Assembly (NCBI GenBank): GCA_022865845.1
Contig: JALHUC010000123.1
Coordinates: forward strand, 1-14,269
From: a bacterium
GTDB taxonomy: Bacteria > BMS3Abin14
DNA length: 14,269 bases
Direction: 5' to 3'
The stretch's first letter is position 1, and the number at the start of each line of letters is the position of its first letter. Below are positions 13,622 to 14,269 of the stretch, in pieces. A model generated the notes under the pieces. That model saw only the letters and a list, made by a program, of their open reading frames with translations, was not told the origin of the DNA and did no database searches. The position numbers were made by a program, and so were the translations under genes.

Positions 13622-14072
13622 GTCGCCGTTACCGGAGCTTCTCCTTAAAACCCTTCCACACGCCAGAGATCTGGCGCTCCCCGCATATGCTACCGATGGA
13701 TCAGTAGGAATGGATCTGGCCGCTGCCGTCCAGAATGATATCGTGATCGAGCCTGGGCCGGCAGGTCTGGTGCCCACCGGAATAATGATCGCCGTTCCGG
13801 ATGGATATGAGGCTCAGATTCGTCCAAGAAGCGGGCTGGCACTTGAACACAGCATTACTATTCCCAACTCTCCTGGAACAGTGGATCCTGATTACCGGGG
13901 GGAAGTAAAGGTCATCCTTCTCAACCTTGGCAACAGCCCCTTCAGGATCAGCCGCGGGATGAGAATCGCCCAGATGGTCATCGTTCCTGCAGTCAGGGCG
14001 TCCATAAAGGTTGTCAAAGAACTGCCTGCCACGGACAGGGGAGAAGGCGGGTTTGGACATAGCGGGGAATAA
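13605..14072 (+). CDS. dut: Deoxyuridine 5'-triphosphate nucleotidohydrolase (dUTPase)
   Basis: Hydrolyses dUTP to dUMP and pyrophosphate, keeping uracil out of DNA and feeding thymidylate synthesis. The five trimeric dUTPase motifs are in order: [33 protein letters not shown] (with the catalytic aspartate), [11 protein letters not shown] and [10 protein letters not shown]. The last motif reads GFGHSG where GFGSTG is more usual. The ATG at 13605 is chosen because GTGAGG (13590-13595) lies nine bases before it; a GTG start at 13590 would add five residues. Either start lies inside the end of the M16 gene (overlap of 17 or 32 bp), so the two are probably coupled. With the ATG start the protein has 155 aa, near the family norm. 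A 7-bp repeat array begins three bases after the stop. Confidence 0.95.
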   Translation: MRSWDRSPLPELLLKTLPHARDLALPAYATDGSVGMDLAAAVQNDIVIEPGPAGLVPTGIMIAVPDGYEAQIRPRSGLALEHSITIPNSPGTVDPDYRGEVKVILLNLGNSPFRISRGMRIAQMVIVPAVRASIKVVKELPATDRGEGGFGHSGE

Positions 14073-14074
14073 GC

Positions 14075-14102
14075 AGTGTCTAGAGTCTAGTGTCTGGTGT
14101 CT
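14075..14102 (+). repeat. Heptanucleotide array 9, consensus AGTGTCT, four units
   Basis: Units AGTGTCT, AGAGTCT, AGTGTCT and GGTGTCT run without gaps in the gap between dut and the next gene. Junctions create CTAG, a sequence that supplies TAG on both strands. The bases after it contain AAAGG (14107-14111), a usable ribosome site for the next gene. Confidence 0.8.
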
Positions 14103-14114
14103 AGAGAAAGGCTA

Positions 14115-14269
14115 ATGAGCAATCACATTGGCGTCAGCGCTCTTGCCAGCGGCAGCAAGGGTAACTCAATCTTTATCGATGGACCTGACGGCTCGCTGCT
14201 TGTCGATGCGGGCTTAAGTGCCAGGGAGCTCATGCGCCGCCTTGCCCACATCGGCGCCTCTCCGGATCG
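14115..14269 (+). CDS. Metallo-beta-lactamase-fold hydrolase, YycJ/WalJ-like (3' end cut by window)
   Basis: The last 155 bases hold an open frame from an ATG with AAAGG (14107-14111) three bases upstream. The protein begins MSNHIGVSALASGSKGNSIFIDGPDGSLLVDAGLSARELMRRLAHIG. The ASGSKGNS pattern followed by LLVDAGLSARELxRRL is typical of the YycJ/WalJ group of metallo-beta-lactamase-fold proteins, related to DNA or RNA phosphodiesterases. The HxHxDH metal motif expected further on lies beyond the window, so activity cannot be judged. It follows dut by 42 bp and is likely part of the same transcript. Confidence 0.85.
   Translation, partial: MSNHIGVSALASGSKGNSIFIDGPDGSLLVDAGLSARELMRRLAHIGASPD

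Overview
The window is about 14.3 kb of bacterial chromosome. It carries the conserved translation and transcription-factor cluster, with every gene on the + strand. The order is proS, rimP, nusA, a fused ylxR-ylxQ gene, infB, ylxP (DUF503), rbfA, truB, rpsO, pnp, an M16 zinc peptidase, dut, and the start of a YycJ/WalJ-like metallo-beta-lactamase-fold gene. This order, moderately high GC, strong Shine-Dalgarno sites and a two-domain YlxR-YlxQ protein fit a deltaproteobacterium-like (Desulfobacterota-grade) organism. That placement is an inference from gene order and style, not from a database comparison.

Region 1-841: the left edge cuts into an AT-rich SAM-methyltransferase-like gene that looks foreign to the core operon. 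About 200 bp of mostly featureless spacer follows. Region 842-2548: prolyl-tRNA synthetase with its editing domain. Region 2549-2967: a 419-bp spacer with three different short heptanucleotide arrays, then a terminator-like hairpin and a chain of further hairpins forming a likely structured leader of rimP. Region 2968-8483: rimP, nusA, ylxR-ylxQ, infB and ylxP, tightly packed except between rimP and nusA. Region 8484-10183: rbfA, truB and rpsO. Region 10221-14269: pnp, M16 peptidase, dut and the metallo-hydrolase, with short gaps or overlaps.

Together the genes serve 30S subunit maturation (RimP, RbfA, S15), initiation (IF2), transcription elongation and antitermination (NusA, probably YlxR/YlxQ), tRNA charging and modification (ProS, TruB) and RNA decay (PNPase).

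The most unusual feature is a family of at least eight short tandem arrays, all with a period of exactly 7 bp and 3-6 units each, and each locus with a different unit sequence. They occupy four of the spacers between co-directional genes. Most start at or within a few bases of the upstream stop codon. A ninth candidate appears to be translated as part of the TruB N-terminus. Two of the arrays upstream of rbfA are mutually inverted and can pair into a long hairpin ending nine bases before the rbfA start codon. What keeps the 7-bp period constant while the unit sequence changes from locus to locus is the main open question here.
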